Positions 14,807 to 22,405 of a stretch of 25,151 nucleotides of DNA are shown in pieces. Positions within the stretch are counted from its first letter, which is position 1. The number at the start of each line of letters is the position of its first letter. The notes below the pieces were generated by a model. That model did no database searches, was not told where the DNA came from, and saw only the letters and a list, made by a program, of their open reading frames with translations. The DNA comes from DAOSWM01 sp035380045 (GTDB lineage: Bacteria > Bacteroidota > Bacteroidia > Bacteroidales > Tenuifilaceae). The translations under genes were made by a program, and so were the position numbers. The DNA lies in NCBI GenBank assembly GCA_035380045.1, contig DAOSWM010000047.1, positions 1-25,151 on the forward strand, given 5' to 3'.

Positions 14807-15853
14807 CTACCCTTCCGCATCGAAATAAAGAGTGTAGTAATTCAAGCCCTTGTTGTGGTCGAAACCTTTTTCTACTCTGTCCTTGCCTCCGTGAATGTAA
14901 ATGTGGAAGTTTTTGTCGAGTTTAATAACGCTTTTAAAGAACTTTTTTGCCTGCTTGGCAGCATCAACTGAGATGGTAAAGGAATCCTGCAGGTTACAGC
15001 CCATCTCCTCTTGGTATGCTTCCTTGTAGTCGCGAAATGCCTCAACAACTTCGGGTTTGTTTATCACTTTCTGTTCAAAATCGTCCTGGTCAAACACATC
15101 GGTTTTGGCGAAGTAATCGCGCGTTTTGTTGAGCATGCTAACCTGTTCAACCCTGTCGGTTTTAGTATCCTGGTAAAGTACATCCTTCACAAAATCCTTG
15201 CATAGTGTAAGGTAACCCGTTGTTTGGTAAAAGTTATCCTCACGCGGCTTGATGTTCAGGAAAATTTCCTTCCAGAATCTTGCCTCATCGTTTCTGTTGG
15301 TGTTATCGATGGCAACCACCTTGAAACCAAACTCTTTCTCGGTGTTGAAAATCAGGCAGCCCTTATCCAGCTTCTTTATGTTGATTCCTTGGTGCTGCTC
15401 AACCCCGAAAGCATCGTTTTTCTGGTAAATTTTTATGAAAGTATCCTTGTTCTCCGATTTGAAAAGGCCCAGCGCATCAACCAGTTCACCTTCAACCACA
15501 CAGTTTGTTAGGTGAACAACGTAGAATTCACCATCCTTAATGTTTGGGTGGCTGCTGCTTTGGTACAGGTGTTTCGCCATGTTAACTGATTGCTCGAGTA
15601 GCGTTTCGGGATTTCCGAAAAGTTTCTGCGAGTAGCTGAAAATTTCGTTCAGCTCAAGACTCGATTCGTGCGAAAAGCTATAGAATTCTGGTTGCTTAAA
15701 CGGGGAAAGGAAGAAATTTTTAAGCAGCTCAAGTACCGATTCGTCGGAAATTTGGGTTAACGATTGTGCTAGTGTAATTTCATCCTCGCGGGCGCGGCTG
15801 CCAACCCTGTGTATGGCAATGCTTTCAATTTGTGCCTCAGAAAAGTCGAACAT
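14807..15853 (-). CDS. Nucleoid-associated protein, NdpA (YejK) family
   Basis: A 348-residue DNA-binding protein of the 37-kDa nucleoid-associated family, thought to bind chromosomal DNA; members are seen near DNA-repair and phage-defence genes as well as alone. The family appearance rests on the N-terminal IESIAIHRVGSRAREDEI, the middle DGEFYVVHLTNCVVEGELVDALGLFKSENKDTFIKI, where the paired core strands lie, and the tail GFDHNKGLNYYTLYFDAEG. The length is close to the family norm. A perfect -7 element at 15871-15878 lies 17 nt upstream of the ATG. I see no phage or defence genes around it, so a housekeeping role is likelier. Confidence 0.85.
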   Translation of the reverse strand: MFDFSEAQIESIAIHRVGSRAREDEITLAQSLTQISDESVLELLKNFFLSPFKQPEFYSFSHESSLELNEIFSYSQKLFGNPETLLEQSVNMAKHLYQSSSHPNIKDGEFYVVHLTNCVVEGELVDALGLFKSENKDTFIKIYQKNDAFGVEQHQGINIKKLDKGCLIFNTEKEFGFKVVAIDNTNRNDEARFWKEIFLNIKPREDNFYQTTGYLTLCKDFVKDVLYQDTKTDRVEQVSMLNKTRDYFAKTDVFDQDDFEQKVINKPEVVEAFRDYKEAYQEEMGCNLQDSFTISVDAAKQAKKFFKSVIKLDKNFHIYIHGGKDRVEKGFDHNKGLNYYTLYFDAEG

Positions 15854-15870
15854 ATTGTTAATATTTTACA

Positions 15871-15878
15871 CAAAGGTA
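15871..15878 (-). promoter_or_regulatory. Candidate -7 element for the nucleoid protein gene
   Basis: The minus strand reads TACCTTTG, an exact TAnnTTTG match, 17 nt before the ATG at 15853. It abuts the T-run of the preceding terminator. No matching -33 TTG is visible; that region is occupied by the hairpin. Confidence 0.6.
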
Positions 15879-15917
15879 AAAAAAATAACCCTGATAGATT
15901 GGTGTGCTATCAGGGTT
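15878..15917 (-). terminator. Intrinsic terminator of the superoxide dismutase gene
   Basis: An 11-bp perfect inverted repeat (AACCCTGATAG at 15887-15897, CTATCAGGGTT at 15907-15917) encloses a 9-nt loop. On the minus strand it is followed by eight T residues after one A. It lies 29 nt 3' of the superoxide dismutase stop codon. Confidence 0.85.
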
Positions 15918-15946
15918 GTTGATAAATTGAACTATTGTTAAAACTA

Positions 15947-16621
15947 TTATTTTACAGCCTTCCTTTTTGCGGCGGCAAACTTCTCGGCAACCTTTTCCCA
16001 GTCAACTACTTTCCAGAAATTTGAAACGTAGTCGCCTCGCTTGTTCTGGTACTGAAGATAGTAGGCGTGCTCCCAAACATCGAGTCCAAGAATTGGAGTT
16101 CCACGCATTTCAGCGACATCCATAAGCGGGTTATCCTGATTTGGCGTTGACGAAATAAAAAGTTTTCCGTTGGAATCTAGCGAAAGCCAGGCCCATCCGC
16201 TTCCGAACCGGCCTTTAGCAGCGCTTTCAAATTCACTCTTAAAATTCTCGAACGATTTGAAAGTTTTTTCAATAGCTGAAAGAAGTTCGTCCTGCGGTGT
16301 TCCCCCTCCATTGGGCGACATAATTTCCCAAAACAGCATGTGATTGTAGTATCCACCACCGTTGTTCCTTACCGAAACGGGAAGTTCGCTCATTTTTGAA
16401 AAGAGGTCGTAAATTGATTTATCGCCAAGCTCGTTTTCCTCAACGGCCTTAACAAAATTATTGAAGTAGGCTTTGTGGTGACGAGTGTAGTGAATTTCCA
16501 TGGTTTCCTTATCAATGAATGATTCCAGCGCATCGTAGCCATATGGAAGTTCGGGAAACTCAAACTTTGTTTGGCTTTTGGTACCGTTAAAAAAGCCTGA
16601 AAGTATGATTGCTAGAAAAGA
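15947..16621 (-). CDS. Exported Fe/Mn-type superoxide dismutase, 5' end lost in assembly gap
   Basis: Disproportionates superoxide. 224 residues are visible; the N-terminus lies in the N run at 16622-16721. The visible part starts in a hydrophobic segment, SFLAIILSGFF, then NGTKSQTKFEFPELPYGYDALE, which suggests a signal peptide and a periplasmic enzyme. Metal ligands are present: His of METMEIHYTRHH, His of NNGGGYYNHMLFW, and Asp and His of LDVWEHAYY. The residues TPNQDNPLM carry the Gln in the position seen in Mn-type or cambialistic enzymes. The SOD domain itself is complete, running from FEFPELPYGYD to the C-terminal AAAKRKAVK. The upstream cupin gene is on the same strand. Confidence 0.93.
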   Translation of the reverse strand, partial: SFLAIILSGFFNGTKSQTKFEFPELPYGYDALESFIDKETMEIHYTRHHKAYFNNFVKAVEENELGDKSIYDLFSKMSELPVSVRNNGGGYYNHMLFWEIMSPNGGGTPQDELLSAIEKTFKSFENFKSEFESAAKGRFGSGWAWLSLDSNGKLFISSTPNQDNPLMDVAEMRGTPILGLDVWEHAYYLQYQNKRGDYVSNFWKVVDWEKVAEKFAAAKRKAVK

Positions 16622-16721
16622 NNNNNNNNNNNNNNNNNNNNNNNNNNNNNNNNNNNNNNNNNNNNNNNNNNNNNNNNNNNNNNNNNNNNNNNNNNNNNNN
16701 NNNNNNNNNNNNNNNNNNNNN
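16622..16721. other. Assembly gap (100 N)
   Basis: A run of exactly 100 N, the usual placeholder for a scaffold join of unknown size. It removes the start of the superoxide dismutase gene and whatever lies between it and the cupin stop codon. The true distance, and whether further genes are missing, cannot be judged. Confidence 0.98.
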
Positions 16722-16722
16722 C

Positions 16723-16992
16723 TTATTTGAAATTGTAGTGTTTGCGAATATCTTTCTTTATATCCCAAACGCACTTTAGCCCTTTCTTGAAGGTTACAAA
16801 ATCGCCGGCTTTAATGTTGAAGTTTCCTTCGCTGGTTTCAACAACCACTTCACCCTCAAGAATCTGGCACTCCTCGTCGGAATCGTAGTACCAGTCGAAC
16901 CGCGAAACTTCTTTCTCCCAAATTGGCCAGCTCACGATTCCTCTTTTTGCCTTTTCTTCGGCGCTTAGCTTTTCAATAATTACTCGACTCAT
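16723..16992 (-). CDS. Small single-domain cupin protein
   Basis: An 89-residue cupin of the DUF861/Cupin_3 type. It has an N-terminal segment with PIWEKEVSRFDWYYDSDEECQILEGEV, and the strand pair FNIKAGDFVTFKKGLKCVWDI, with the GD turn typical of the fold. The usual metal-binding histidines are not evident, so a metal site is uncertain. The start is the ATG at 16990-16992; the frame stays open further upstream but without homologous-looking sequence. A perfect -7 element lies at 17013-17020. It stands divergently from the thioesterase gene and upstream of the superoxide dismutase across the gap. Function unknown. Confidence 0.83.
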   Translation of the reverse strand: MSRVIIEKLSAEEKAKRGIVSWPIWEKEVSRFDWYYDSDEECQILEGEVVVETSEGNFNIKAGDFVTFKKGLKCVWDIKKDIRKHYNFK

Positions 16993-17012
16993 GGTTTTTA
17001 AGTTTGTTTTTA

Positions 17013-17020
17013 CAAATTTA
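17013..17020 (-). promoter_or_regulatory. Candidate -7 element for the cupin gene
   Basis: The minus strand reads TAAATTTG, an exact TAnnTTTG match, 20 nt before the cupin ATG. Together with 17043-17069 it makes a compact divergent promoter region. Confidence 0.55.
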
Positions 17021-17042
17021 GCAAAAGGTTCCGATGTAAAAA

Positions 17043-17069
17043 TTGCAAGTTTATAATTCCATATATTTG
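17043..17069 (+). promoter_or_regulatory. Candidate promoter of the thioesterase gene
   Basis: TTG at 17043-17045 and TATATTTG at 17062-17069 are separated by 16 nt. The -7 element is an exact match, and the start codon follows after 9 nt, so the leader would be very short or absent. Confidence 0.5.
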
Positions 17070-17078
17070 TAATAAAAA

Positions 17079-17474
17079 ATGGATATGGAACAAACGCTGG
17101 AATTAGGAGCAAAATTTACATCAACCCAAATAGTTACAAAAGAGCTAACCGCAGCGCATTACGGGTCGGGGTTAGTGGAGGTTTTCGCAACCCCGGCAAT
17201 GGTTGGCTTAATGGAGAATGCGGCCATGAACGCTGTGCTGCCATTCTTGCCCCAAGGGCAAAACACTGTTGGTACCGAAATTTGCGTGAAGCACATTAAA
17301 GCAACACCGCTGGGAATGAAGGTTAGTAGCGAAGCGATACTAACTGAAATTGATGGGAGACGCCTAACTTTTTCTATAAAAGCTTGGGATGAGGAGGGTG
17401 AAATTGGAAACGGAACGCATACCCGGTTTGTAATTGACACTGAAAAATTTATGGCAAAACTTGCTGGAAAGTAG
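17079..17474 (+). CDS. FlK-like hotdog-fold thioesterase
   Basis: A 131-residue single hotdog-domain protein that resembles the fluoroacetyl-CoA thioesterase FlK; such enzymes hydrolyse acyl-CoA esters. The catalytic triad of FlK is matched at the same spacing: T38 in VFATPAM, E46 in MENAAM and H72 in CVKHIKAT, and G65 corresponds to the FlK active-site glycine. The substrate in this organism is unlikely to be fluoroacetyl-CoA; a general housekeeping thioesterase is more likely. A second ATG two codons downstream is an alternative start. The gene is followed after 24 nt by the M1 peptidase gene and may share its transcript. Confidence 0.85.
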   Translation: MDMEQTLELGAKFTSTQIVTKELTAAHYGSGLVEVFATPAMVGLMENAAMNAVLPFLPQGQNTVGTEICVKHIKATPLGMKVSSEAILTEIDGRRLTFSIKAWDEEGEIGNGTHTRFVIDTEKFMAKLAGK

Positions 17475-17498
17475 AAAGCTTGAATTAAAAAAGTTGTA

Positions 17499-20030
17499 AT
17501 GAAAAGCGATTGCTACAGAATATTTTTAATCCTGTTGGTTATTTTAGCATCCTGTAAAGGTGTAAAAATACCCGAGGAGGGGGTTTCAATAGAACTCGCC
17601 CAAAGCAGGTCGGCAGTAATTTCGGATGTTAAGTACGATATTTCCTTTTCTATTCCCAGGGAACGCCAAAACGAAGTTACCGGGAAAGTTGCTGTTGAAG
17701 TTGAGCTAAGTAAAAAATGCGATATTGTTCTCGATTTTCGTAGCGACTCATCCTCGCTAGCCGCAGTTATAAAAGATGGGAAACAAATTGATTATGAATT
17801 TGTAAACGGGCACATTGTAGTTCCGGCAAAGTTCACAAACAAAGGAAAAAATAGTTTCGAAATCGAGTTCATTGCTGGAAACTCATCGCTGAATCGTAAC
17901 GACAATTTCCTGTACACGCTGCTGGTTCCCGACCGCGCCTCAACGGTATTTCCGTGTTTTGACCAGCCCGATTTGAAGGCTGAATTCACACTGAGTCTTG
18001 ATGTCCCCTCCGAATGGGTAGCCGTTTCCAATGGTGAGTTAAAGGAGAAAAATCAACTTTCCGATTCCGTTTCCCGCTTCAGCTTTTACCCAACCAAACC
18101 CATTAGTACCTACCTATTCGCTTTCGCTGCCGGCGAGTTTAGTGAGGTAACACGAACAGTTCAGAACCGAACGTTTTCGCTTTTCCATCGCGAGACCGAT
18201 ACCTTGAAGCTGAACAGAAATTTGGATATTCTTTTCTCCTCACACGCTGCGGCGCTGGAGTGGCTTGAAAATTACACTGGAATTCCTTACCCTTTCGGCA
18301 AGCTCGATTTTGTGCTAATTCCCGAATTTCAGTACAGCGGAATGGAGCATGCGGGAGCCATTTTTTATCGCGATTCCCGTTTGCTGCTCGACGAGAATCC
18401 TACTGAAACCCAGAAGTTGCAGCAGGCCAACCTTATTGCCCACGAGGTGGCGCACCAGTGGTTCGGGAATTTGGTTACAATGAGGTGGTTCAACGATGTT
18501 TGGTTGAAGGAGGTTTTTGCCAGCTACATGGCCGATTTAATTGTGAATCCGCAGTACCCGGATATCAATCACAACCTAAACTTTTTGCTGTCGCATTTTC
18601 CGCGGGCTTACTCGGTTGATAGAACTCAGGGTGCAAATCCAATCGTTCAAAAGCTTGATAACCTTCTGTTTGCAGGAACACTCTACGGCGATATAATCTA
18701 CCATAAAGCACCCGTTATGATGCAGCAGCTTGTGCTGCAAATGGGCGAGAAGAAGTTTCAGCTTGCAGTACGGGAGTATCTGCAAAACTTTTCCATGGCA
18801 AATGCCACCTGGGGTGACCTGGTTGAAATTCTCGATAAGCACTCCGATTTCGATTTATTGAAATGGTCGGAAGGGTGGACCCAGGAAACCGGACGCCCTG
18901 CTATTCGGTTTTCAACGCAAACCGAAAGTATTTTGGTTGCTAAGTCTGATGGTGTTGTAATAGTTCCCACAATGCAGCTTGAAATTGCTAATCAGCAGCC
19001 CGACACTTTCTTTGTTACAGAAATTATTCTTGATACAATTCCAAAAAATGTTAAACTTTCCAACCTGCGAGGGAACGATTTGATGATTTATAACTCATCT
19101 GGAACTGGTTACGGTTGCTTTATACCCGATAGCAGCAGCCTTTCACTACTACTGAAGAATCCTTTTGTAGTGAAAAACTCGTTGTCCCGAGCCGCAGCAT
19201 TCGTTTCGCTGCACGAAATGTTCCTGGAAGGATTGATACAGGAGAATGCGTACCTGAACTTTTTACTAGCAGCGTTGGAAGGCGAGACAGAATCGCAAAT
19301 TCGTGATTTCCTGCTAGTTACCTACAAACAAACTTGGTGGCAGAGTGTTTCGGAAAAGGCAAGAGAATCCTATAGCAAAGAATTTGAGCGAGTTTTATGG
19401 GAATTCCTTAAAGGGAGCAATTCTGTTGAGCAGAAACGTTCTACCCTAATGGCCTTAGCTTCAACTTTTATAACAAGCGAATCGGTTGATAAAATGTATC
19501 GTGCGTGGGAGCGGGGGCAAATTTACGGGATTGAGATAAACGAAAATTTACTCACCGACATTGCTTTTGAGCTAATGGTTCGTATTCCGGAAAAGTACGA
19601 AGAAATATCACAGAAGCAGAGAATAAGGATATGTAACCCCGATAGGCTTGAACGGTTCAACTTTGTTGTTCCGGCACTTTCGCCCGATATTGAGCAGCGG
19701 TTAGCACTTTTCGAAAAGCTGAAGGATGCAACGAATCGGCGACCCGAACCAACTGCGCTCGAAGTAGTTAGATACTTACATCATCCGCTTCGAAGCGATT
19801 TTAGCATTACGATACTAGAGCAGTCACTCGATCTTTTACCAGAAATTCAACGTACCGGCGATATCTTTTTCCCAAAAAACTGGCTTGATGCTTTTCTTCG
19901 TGGTCATTCTTCGCCGGAGGCGAAAAGGCTTGTTGTTAGCTGGATTGATGCGCATCCCGAACTCTCGCCAAACCTGAAGGCTAAGCTGCTTCAGTCGGCC
20001 GATTTATTGTTTAGAACCAAAAGGGAATAA
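17499..20030 (+). CDS. M1-family zinc aminopeptidase lipoprotein
   Basis: An 843-residue metallo-aminopeptidase that removes N-terminal residues from peptides, anchored in the cell envelope. The signal sequence ends in the lipobox LASC (Cys19). The zinc site is H315-E316-V-A-H319 plus E338, the exact HEXXH-x18-E spacing of family M1. The exopeptidase motif reads SGMEH at 280-284 in place of GAMEN, and Y401 (in IIYHKAP) fits the catalytic tyrosine. The N-terminal half has the beta-sandwich (PTKPISTYLFAFAAGEF), and the C-terminal 350 residues are largely helical. The gene lies 24 nt after the thioesterase gene on the same strand, converging on the next gene. Substrate range is unknown. Confidence 0.93.
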   Translation: MKSDCYRIFLILLVILASCKGVKIPEEGVSIELAQSRSAVISDVKYDISFSIPRERQNEVTGKVAVEVELSKKCDIVLDFRSDSSSLAAVIKDGKQIDYEFVNGHIVVPAKFTNKGKNSFEIEFIAGNSSLNRNDNFLYTLLVPDRASTVFPCFDQPDLKAEFTLSLDVPSEWVAVSNGELKEKNQLSDSVSRFSFYPTKPISTYLFAFAAGEFSEVTRTVQNRTFSLFHRETDTLKLNRNLDILFSSHAAALEWLENYTGIPYPFGKLDFVLIPEFQYSGMEHAGAIFYRDSRLLLDENPTETQKLQQANLIAHEVAHQWFGNLVTMRWFNDVWLKEVFASYMADLIVNPQYPDINHNLNFLLSHFPRAYSVDRTQGANPIVQKLDNLLFAGTLYGDIIYHKAPVMMQQLVLQMGEKKFQLAVREYLQNFSMANATWGDLVEILDKHSDFDLLKWSEGWTQETGRPAIRFSTQTESILVAKSDGVVIVPTMQLEIANQQPDTFFVTEIILDTIPKNVKLSNLRGNDLMIYNSSGTGYGCFIPDSSSLSLLLKNPFVVKNSLSRAAAFVSLHEMFLEGLIQENAYLNFLLAALEGETESQIRDFLLVTYKQTWWQSVSEKARESYSKEFERVLWEFLKGSNSVEQKRSTLMALASTFITSESVDKMYRAWERGQIYGIEINENLLTDIAFELMVRIPEKYEEISQKQRIRICNPDRLERFNFVVPALSPDIEQRLALFEKLKDATNRRPEPTALEVVRYLHHPLRSDFSITILEQSLDLLPEIQRTGDIFFPKNWLDAFLRGHSSPEAKRLVVSWIDAHPELSPNLKAKLLQSADLLFRTKRE

Positions 20031-20101
20031 TTGATGATACAAAGAGTGATTGATTTTTCTTAAAAGGATTTATTGAATTTTGGAGTTTTTTTATGGACAC
20101 T

Positions 20102-21217
20102 TTAAATAATATCTATTCCTACACCAAATTCAATGTAATCAGCTAAATTCCAATGCGTTTTTAAAGCAATTTGTGAGTAAAATCTGTTTGTAAACTTATA
20201 TCTAAGTCCAACTCTTTGGTAAAGCAACTTGTTGTCGGTATTTTTATTGTAAATGTAAATTCCTAGCCCAAACAGCGCAGAAAGTCTGTCGAGAACAACC
20301 TCAACTTGAGTAGTACCACCAACCTTAAGAATTTCAAGTTCGTTTTTAACTGTAACGCCATTCTGCTCAAGTATAATCCTGTTGCCGTTATCTTTCATTA
20401 TGTCAAGTGTAATTCCCAATCTAACTTGCTGAGCGATAAATTTACTGTAGTCAACTGATCCTGAAAAAACGCTAAACTTTTCTCCTCCCGGGTCTTTTTC
20501 TTCTTTTTGTGAGAAAGAACCTGTAAGAAGAATTCTATGATTACGCAAGTTTCCTGTTTGAGAAACACTATGAGGAATTTTCGAAGTATTAAAAAGTTTT
20601 CGAAAACCTGCGCTGAACGAAATAATGTTTAACCCGGCATTGGGTTTTTTATACGAACCATTCGAGTAGTGCATTAGATTGCCAGAGGCAAAAATATCGC
20701 CTGATTCCATTATTCTATAACTAGCTTCGCCTGAAATGTTTATGGCCACGTTTAACGGTGTAGAAATGGCAATATTTTCAGGATTAGAAAATGAATTGTA
20801 TGTTTTTGTAAAGTAACTTAATCCGGTTCCTACACGTAGTTGAAAACATGATGGAGAAGTGTAATGCGAAAAGTTGAATGAAATGTATGGAATAATGCTG
20901 TGAGAAAAACCCAAGTACTTTTGGTTTCCAATATCCATTAGCTGGTAACCTATTCCGTAGCTGGGGTAGTTAAATGACTTACTCCAACTTTTTTGCCCGC
21001 CACTTTTAATCCCCAAAGCCAGTTCTATTCCTTTCACATTTCCCTTGGAAAGTTCTTTCATTCCTTCCTGGTGGGGTATAAGAACACCATGGGTATAACG
21101 AAACTCTATAGAGTTTTTAATCACCAGCGAGTCACTTACTGCTAATGAATTGAGCACCCAAAAGAAATGGGGTATAAAAAAGGTGATTCTTGTAAAATTT
21201 ATTATGCTAACACTCAT
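20102..21217 (-). CDS. PagL-like acyloxyacyl hydrolase family outer-membrane protein
   Basis: A 371-residue protein, with a signal-like N-terminus (about 1-26) and many alternating hydrophobic strands of a beta-barrel. The segment LMHYSNGSYKKPNAGLNIIS (182-201) looks like the catalytic region of PagL lipid A 3-O-deacylases, with His183 and Ser185 spaced as in that triad. The acidic third residue expected at about 197 is not apparent; Asn197 is there instead. The protein is about twice as long as typical PagL (about 170 residues), and its second half has further barrel-like strands. Lipid A deacylation is therefore a possibility, not a conclusion. Single gene, with its own -7 element. Confidence 0.72.
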   Translation of the reverse strand: MSVSIINFTRITFFIPHFFWVLNSLAVSDSLVIKNSIEFRYTHGVLIPHQEGMKELSKGNVKGIELALGIKSGGQKSWSKSFNYPSYGIGYQLMDIGNQKYLGFSHSIIPYISFNFSHYTSPSCFQLRVGTGLSYFTKTYNSFSNPENIAISTPLNVAINISGEASYRIMESGDIFASGNLMHYSNGSYKKPNAGLNIISFSAGFRKLFNTSKIPHSVSQTGNLRNHRILLTGSFSQKEEKDPGGEKFSVFSGSVDYSKFIAQQVRLGITLDIMKDNGNRIILEQNGVTVKNELEILKVGGTTQVEVVLDRLSALFGLGIYIYNKNTDNKLLYQRVGLRYKFTNRFYSQIALKTHWNLADYIEFGVGIDII

Positions 21218-21243
21218 GTATTGTAATAAATTGCTGAAACTCC

Positions 21244-21251
21244 CAAATTTA
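21244..21251 (-). promoter_or_regulatory. Candidate -7 element for the PagL-like gene
   Basis: The minus strand reads TAAATTTG, an exact TAnnTTTG match, 26 nt before the ATG at 21217. It lies just beyond the T-run of the susE terminator. No TTG is visible at the -33 position. Confidence 0.55.
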
Positions 21252-21256
21252 GAGCT

Positions 21257-21296
21257 AAAAAATGAAAAAAGGAGAATACATACATATTCTCCTTTT
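21257..21296 (-). terminator. Intrinsic terminator of the sus operon
   Basis: A 12-bp perfect inverted repeat (21267-21278 with 21285-21296) encloses a 6-nt loop. On the minus strand the 3' arm ends in T residues and runs into a T-rich stretch. It lies 20 nt 3' of the susE-like stop codon. Confidence 0.85.
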
Positions 21297-21316
21297 ATAG
21301 AAAGGCTTTAAAGTAT

Positions 21317-22378
21317 TTAGTTTTTAACTATTGTGTATGTGTACACAGGTGAATTTTTTAGAATCAGGGTGATGGTATAATTACCTGCTTCAGCAACAGG
21401 TATATCGGCTCCACCATGTTTTAGGGTTTTCAATGTAGGATCGTCTTCTCCGTAATTGATATCCCAACCATCATTAGCTCTAAATTTAAATACACCAGCC
21501 TCAAGGTCGGTTGTAACCTCCCAAACATTGTTGTCAACGTTGTAGGTCATGTCAATATCCTCTGACCAGTCGTAAGGAGGAACAGCTGTTCCAATAATAC
21601 CCCACGATGTAAGAGCATAGGTCCATGTTAAATTATTCGTATTCACGTTAAATTTGTAGTATCCAGCATCGGTAACAGTTAAGTTTGAAGCACCTGGATC
21701 AGTATCAAGAACTCCTACACCGCCATTTCCGTAGTTTGTATGGCTCCAGTCAGGATCTGATGTGAATTTAAACTGAGTGTTTTCGGTGGGGAAATATACA
21801 TACCCTTCATAATTCCCATCAAAAAGTAACGATGCGATGGTTGGTGCATCAGCTGGCGACCAGTTTTGATAACTACCAGGAACCCATAGTTTTGGGTAAA
21901 CAATAATGTCTTCGTAGGGTGTGAGATTTGTTGATATTGAACCAGAAGAGACATCATCAACCGTTGAATTGTTAGAAAGTGAGGCGACAACCTTTAGTTC
22001 AATATTTGCGTTAACCTCGTATGCCAAACCAAAACCTCTACATAGTTGGGTATTCAAATATTTATACGTAACTGATGCTGTAAGGGTATCAGTTACTGCT
22101 AGTGTTATCGATTTATTATCAGCTGGATTAACAATTACAACGTTGTATGAGATATTTGGCAGATCTTCTGCATTATAGCTAGCTGCAGTCCACTCTACAG
22201 TGAAGAGCAGATCCTGATCGTCCTGAACCAACACCAGCGTAAAGCCATCGGCAGGGCTTGTAATGGTTGGCGCTATAGTTTCAGAGAGGTTCAGGGTTGG
22301 GCCTACCTGATCCTCTTCGCACGAATTTAATAGCGCGAAACTTAGCATTGTAAGTAGTATGATTACTATTTTTTTCAT
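21317..22378 (-). CDS. SusE-like glycan-binding outer-membrane lipoprotein
   Basis: A 353-residue surface lipoprotein that binds glucan near the SusCD transporter. The signal peptide ends in the lipobox LNSC (Cys20). A SusE-type N-terminal domain (about 35-155, with SPADGFTLVLVQDDQDLLFTVEW) is followed by two repeats of the SusE/SusF starch-binding module, at about 164-254 and 259-348. Each holds an aromatic-rich core (LWVPGSYQNWSP and WGIIGTAVPPYDWSED) and a closing AG[YN]Y strand. Aromatic platforms are typical for alpha-glucan binding. The gene is 27 nt downstream of susD and is followed by the operon terminator. Glycan specificity is inferred; SusE-type genes usually accompany starch or related glucan loci. 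Confidence 0.88.
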   Translation of the reverse strand: MKKIVIILLTMLSFALLNSCEEDQVGPTLNLSETIAPTITSPADGFTLVLVQDDQDLLFTVEWTAASYNAEDLPNISYNVVIVNPADNKSITLAVTDTLTASVTYKYLNTQLCRGFGLAYEVNANIELKVVASLSNNSTVDDVSSGSISTNLTPYEDIIVYPKLWVPGSYQNWSPADAPTIASLLFDGNYEGYVYFPTENTQFKFTSDPDWSHTNYGNGGVGVLDTDPGASNLTVTDAGYYKFNVNTNNLTWTYALTSWGIIGTAVPPYDWSEDIDMTYNVDNNVWEVTTDLEAGVFKFRANDGWDINYGEDDPTLKTLKHGGADIPVAEAGNYTITLILKNSPVYTYTIVKN

Positions 22379-22405
22379 GTTGTCACAATTTTAGTTGGTG
22401 AATAA

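Noticed and set aside
16622..16774. Open frame running through the N run, joining the superoxide dismutase to sequence on the other side of the gap
   Set aside because: The residues across the gap are unknown, and the part beyond it (16722-16774) overlaps the end of the cupin gene in another frame, so the join is an artefact.
16993..17112. Upstream extension of the cupin gene by 40 codons
   Set aside because: It crosses the divergent promoter region and the thioesterase start codon; the ATG at 16992 with its -7 element at 17013-17020 is a better start.
20031..20101. Terminator between the convergent M1 peptidase and PagL-like genes
   Set aside because: The spacer is T-rich, but I could not find a convincing inverted repeat in it.
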